The notes beneath the pieces are model-generated. The model did not search any database and was not told the DNA's origin. It saw only the letters and a program-made list of their open reading frames with translations. A stretch of DNA of 64,000 nt, taken from contig JAUIRK010000207.1 of the NCBI GenBank assembly GCA_030549495.1, positions 534,918-598,917 of the forward strand, read 5' to 3'. This DNA comes from Nectonema munidae. Its lineage: Eukaryota; Nematomorpha; Nectonematoida; Nectonematidae. This document shows positions 60,805-64,000 of the stretch, one piece after another. The position numbers and the translations under genes are program-made. Each line of letters starts with the position of its first letter. Position 1 is the first letter of the stretch.

Positions 60805-61004
60805 CAGTGGTGTAGCCAAAAAAAATGTTGATAGAAGGGGTACAATTTAAAAATAAAAAACTTGCGCAACATTATTTATACTTTCTTGACCCTTTCATTG
60901 GAGATATTTTCAAAAACTGTTATCGCATAAGATGCATGGGGGCAACATGCGGTACATAGGAGTGTGGGCACGGCCACTCATGCCCCCGCCTAGCTACGTC
61001 ACTG
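60805..61004. mobile_element. Short hAT-type MITE
   Basis: A 200-bp element begins CAGTGGTGTAGCCA and ends TAGCTACGTCACTG. Flanks are GACAGAAG (60797-60804) and GATAGAAG (61005-61012), an 8-bp target duplication with one change. It has no coding capacity. Confidence 0.75.
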
Positions 61005-61012
61005 GATAGAAG

Positions 61013-61940
61013 AGCTGACTGAGATAGGACAGCTTAACAAGAGAAGAGAGCTTGAGTGAATGATTGAGTTTTAGCAGAGAAAGCGGAAGAGAAAAACAGA
61101 GGAGACAGAAAGGGAAATAGAATCACTGTGACAGAAGATGAAAAAATCTAGTGGATCATCAACATGTGTTTGCTCAAAAATACTATAAAGAGGAGACACT
61201 GTGATAAACATTGCTGACTTATTGTGTGCATATTGAAGCAATGGATTAAAGGAAAATTTGAAATTTTTGTTTGGATTTATAAAATATTTAAGAAAAAAAA
61301 AAAAATTTATTATATCAGTCAAATTTTCTCACGCATCGTCTGTAAAATATGTTCGATAGGAATTTCAGAGCAGCTTGGCATGATTTTTGATTGATTCGAA
61401 AGTCTGCATACATGTTTTATAAACAAGCAGCAACTCTTACTTATAGAAAATTATTGGGGGGCAAAGGTCATTTTCGCCCCCCCCCCCCCTGAAAACCCCC
61501 CGGATGTGCGCCCCTGGTGTGAATGAATGTTTATCTGGATGCAATAATTCTCAAACTCTTCTAGTTTATTACCTAAATTAAATTATTCGTTACTATATCT
61601 TTATTTTACCTAAATTATATCTATAAAATACCCCATCGCCCTTCCCCAGCTGAATCTGCCAATGAGCTAGCAGCATGTCTTGGCGTAGGATCTCACATAA
61701 GGATGGCCCTCATTAAATGTTGGGTACGGAACAAAGTCATATATAAAATTGAATATTTGTAAAATGTTTTTAACCCTGAGAGTCTTAATTTGACCATGGG
61801 GATATACATATATTACGTAACGACTAGTGTTTATTTCCGAGATCTCGTATAAATTTCAATCATCTTTATTTCCGGCTTATGATTTCTCAAGGGAATACTA
61901 CTATATATAAGCAGGGTATCTTTTCCTCTTCGCTCTGAGG
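61013..61940. other. Intergenic stretch with fragments of repeats
   Basis: A run of C (about 61481-61490) sits inside CCCCCC...GATGTGCGCCCCTGG, which looks like the right end of an hAT element. No matching left end was found. No gene supported. Confidence 0.4.
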
Positions 61941-61948
61941 ATAAGCAC

Positions 61949-62377
61949 TAGGGTTTGCTCCCGGTTCTAAAAATTTGGGAACCGTCTCGGAACCGATAAG
62001 TATTCCCGGTTCCGAGAATAACTTAGTTGTACTTAATCTATTTCACTATGCAATTCTTTACATAAAATTTACTGCACTTCATTCATATAAAATCTTTTTT
62101 TCATTGTCATCTCGTTTTAATAGTAAACGGAGAAAAGTGTGCAAACGACAAAAGAGTTTCTTTTTCTTTTTTTCTATTGCTGCACACTATTCTCCTATAA
62201 CCATTTTAATAATAATAATGATATAGAAAGAAAAGTGTACATCTGTTTATAATAAATCAAAAACGTCAATTTCATTGCATCTTTTTGCTGTCTATATCCT
62301 TAAGGAACCGGGATTTCCCTGTTTTGTAAGTTTTTTTCGGTATCGGTTCCTAATTTTCGATACTTATGCAAACCCTA
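61949..62377. mobile_element. hAT-type MITE with TAGGGTTTGC ends
   Basis: A 429-bp element has terminal inverted repeats TAGGGTTTGC and GCAAACCCTA and subterminal CGGTTC(C) words at both sides. It is flanked by ATAAGCAC (61941-61948) and ATAAACAC (62378-62385), an 8-bp duplication with one change. No coding capacity is seen. Confidence 0.75.
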
Positions 62378-62385
62378 ATAAACAC

Positions 62386-62901
62386 CCTCGCAGGAAAGAA
62401 ATTTCGCAATCGGGGTGTAAAATAAGGTTTGACTCCTAAAAAAGCGCCTTTTTCCTTCTCGCAAGAAAAAAAAAGAAGTCGTGAAAAACCATATCCCTCA
62501 CCATGGCCTGTGCAAAATGATGAAAATTTGAAAAGTTTCACATATATATGTTCTTCGTTTGAAAAGATAGGAAATATATGCATGTATAATCAATTTGATA
62601 AATACAATAATAATTTATTGATGCTGTTTGAGATAGTGAAATCTATGGGCCAGCAATAAGCACTGAAGAAAAAGTAGTGTTTGTATCCATTATAAATTCT
62701 TTAAAAATATGAAATATTTAATTTCGTTTATTTTTAACAAGGATATATCAAAACACTTCATTAATTTTCATGTTTTTCAATATCAAGAAAAAATATAATA
62801 AAAAATTTCACATATTTTTAGATATAGAATTAAATTGTGGTCATAATAAAAATTTGTTCTAATAAATTATATCAATTAAAATAGAGTATACAAATAATTT
62901 A
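62386..62901. other. Intergenic region downstream of the RFC gene
   Basis: AT-rich, holding the probable 3' untranslated region of the RFC gene. AATAAA words occur on the minus strand, one overlapping the stop codon region (62898-62903). No gene seen. Confidence 0.5.
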
Positions 62902-63975
62902 TTAATTTTGCAAAAGAGTTTGTTTAATTTTACTTATAAGACTCAAAAGATCTAGGTATTGTTCGCCTCCTTGAATTACACTTACTTCTGTTTCAGAAAT
63001 TTTAATAAAAATTTGTGATAAAGCAACGTCATTCAAATCTATCACACTTTGATCTTTTAAAAATTCTTCAGATATTTGATTTAAAAAGTTTAATAAAGAA
63101 AATCCGTGTCTTTCAAAAGTTTCGGCAAAACATTCAATATCTGAAAACTTTGATGGATTAAGTAAAAGTTGGAAAAATTGATCGATAATATTTAGAGAAA
63201 TCTTTCCGGATACCTCATCAATATCTTCACATTGTATACTTTTATTATTAGGATTCATACCAGCACAATTTTGCAAATAATTTATTGCCTTCCTCATATC
63301 ACCACAGCTAACATTAAGAAGATGAGAAATTACATTATGATTATAGTTTATCTTTTCATTTTCACATATCTTTTGTATATAGAGAACAGCATCTTCACTG
63401 TTCAGAGACTTAAACCTGAACTTTGAGCATCTTGAAGTTATTGGTTTAATTATGCGACTAATATAATTGCAAATGAAACAAAATCTAGTGTTTATACTCT
63501 GGGTCTCCATTATTCTCCTCAAAGCAGATTGAGCATCTTGAGTCATTGAATCAGCTTCATCTAAAATAATTACCTTAAAATTTGGGCATCTTTTTCCAAA
63601 AGAAGTAAGATTATTATTAGTAGAAAAGTTAGCAAACGTTTTAATCTTTTCTCTAACGACATTTATACCTCGTTCATCAGAGGCATTTAATTCTAGAACT
63701 CTTGTTTTAAAAAGCTCCCGACCAAACAACTGATGACATATTGCAAGAATTGTTGAAGTCTTTCCAGTTCCAGGGGGACCATAAAATAGCAAATTAGGAA
63801 AATCAAAGTTTTCTAGTGAATTTTTCAAGACTGATATAACTTCATTCTGAGAAGCTACTTCAAGTATTGTCTTTGGTCGATATAATTCTACCCAGGGTAA
63901 AAAAGATTTAATTTCTTGTTTTACATTTGTTTTTAATTCTTTGCCTTTGAAACTTGTTTTCAAAAATGCATCCAT
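62902..63975 (-). CDS. RFC4: Replication factor C small subunit (RFC4-like)
   Basis: An intronless 357-residue AAA+ protein of the clamp loader that opens and loads the PCNA ring in nuclear DNA replication and repair. Seen in order: PWVELYRPK (27-35, RFC box II), Walker A GPPGTGKT (66-73), ELNASDERG (95-103), Walker B VIILDEAD (135-142), the sensor region FCFICNYISRI (165-175), the SRC arginine-finger motif in TSRCSKFRF (180-188), GDMRKAINYLQ, and a helical C-terminal collar domain. Length fits human RFC4 (363). RFC4 is favoured over RFC2 and RFC5 by DFPNLLFYGPPGTGKTST, SRIIKPITSRCSKFRFK and the closing LDLLSLISKIKQTLLQN. The start at 63973-63975 (ATGGATGCATTT) precedes MDAFLK, similar to human MQAFLK. 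AT-rich codon use matches the neighbourhood. Confidence 0.95.
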   Translation of the reverse strand: MDAFLKTSFKGKELKTNVKQEIKSFLPWVELYRPKTILEVASQNEVISVLKNSLENFDFPNLLFYGPPGTGKTSTILAICHQLFGRELFKTRVLELNASDERGINVVREKIKTFANFSTNNNLTSFGKRCPNFKVIILDEADSMTQDAQSALRRIMETQSINTRFCFICNYISRIIKPITSRCSKFRFKSLNSEDAVLYIQKICENEKINYNHNVISHLLNVSCGDMRKAINYLQNCAGMNPNNKSIQCEDIDEVSGKISLNIIDQFFQLLLNPSKFSDIECFAETFERHGFSLLNFLNQISEEFLKDQSVIDLNDVALSQIFIKISETEVSVIQGGEQYLDLLSLISKIKQTLLQN

Positions 63976-64000
63976 CGTAATAAAGAAAAACTCAAATCTA

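Noticed and set aside
61470-61517. Right end of an hAT element (GTGCGCCCCTGG)
   Set aside because: No matching left end or target duplication could be located.

Overview
The window looks like nuclear DNA of an AT-rich, repeat-laden invertebrate, most likely an arthropod; a parasitic copepod such as a salmon louse would fit. That is inference from base composition, small coding exons in long AT-rich introns, the mix of hAT, piggyBac and LINE debris, and the type of host genes. It is not a species identification. I see no bacterial features, tRNA, rRNA or CRISPR array.

Five host genes can be supported. (1) Positions 1-429 (+) hold the C-terminal end of an unrecognised protein that enters from the left edge. 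(2) Positions 10603-32320 (+) hold a complete multi-exon gene for a secreted-then-anchored protein: signal peptide, LDLa-like segment, a run of EGF-like domains, a ZP domain, a furin-type site (KKKRKRR) and one C-terminal membrane helix. All 15 proposed exons join in phase and give 723 codons plus a stop. (3) Positions 35324-43403 (-) hold a homeobox gene split over three small exons. Its 60-residue homeodomain is complete only when two exons 5.8 kb apart are joined between homeodomain residues 44 and 45. (4) Positions 54676-55701 (-) hold an intronless class A (rhodopsin-like) GPCR. (5) Positions 62902-63975 (-) hold an intronless replication factor C subunit, closest to RFC4.

Between and inside these genes lies transposon debris. 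It includes several hAT elements and hAT MITEs with 8-bp target duplications, among them a FAM200/ZBED5-type transposase fossil at 5540-7453, another at about 51.3-52.7 kb and a ZMYM1-like fragment in the homeobox intron. There is also a TTAA-flanked piggyBac-type MITE, a LINE reverse-transcriptase tail, a tRNA-derived SINE, a foldback element with 119-bp arms, a GC-rich structured repeat present twice, and several satellites with 28, 42 and 161-bp units.

The items I would look at first are the hidden homeobox gene with a PBC/labial-type site (TGATGGATGG) 164 bp upstream of its start codon, the foldback element in an intron of the ZP gene, and the small structured repeat at 878-1022 and 28273-28356.
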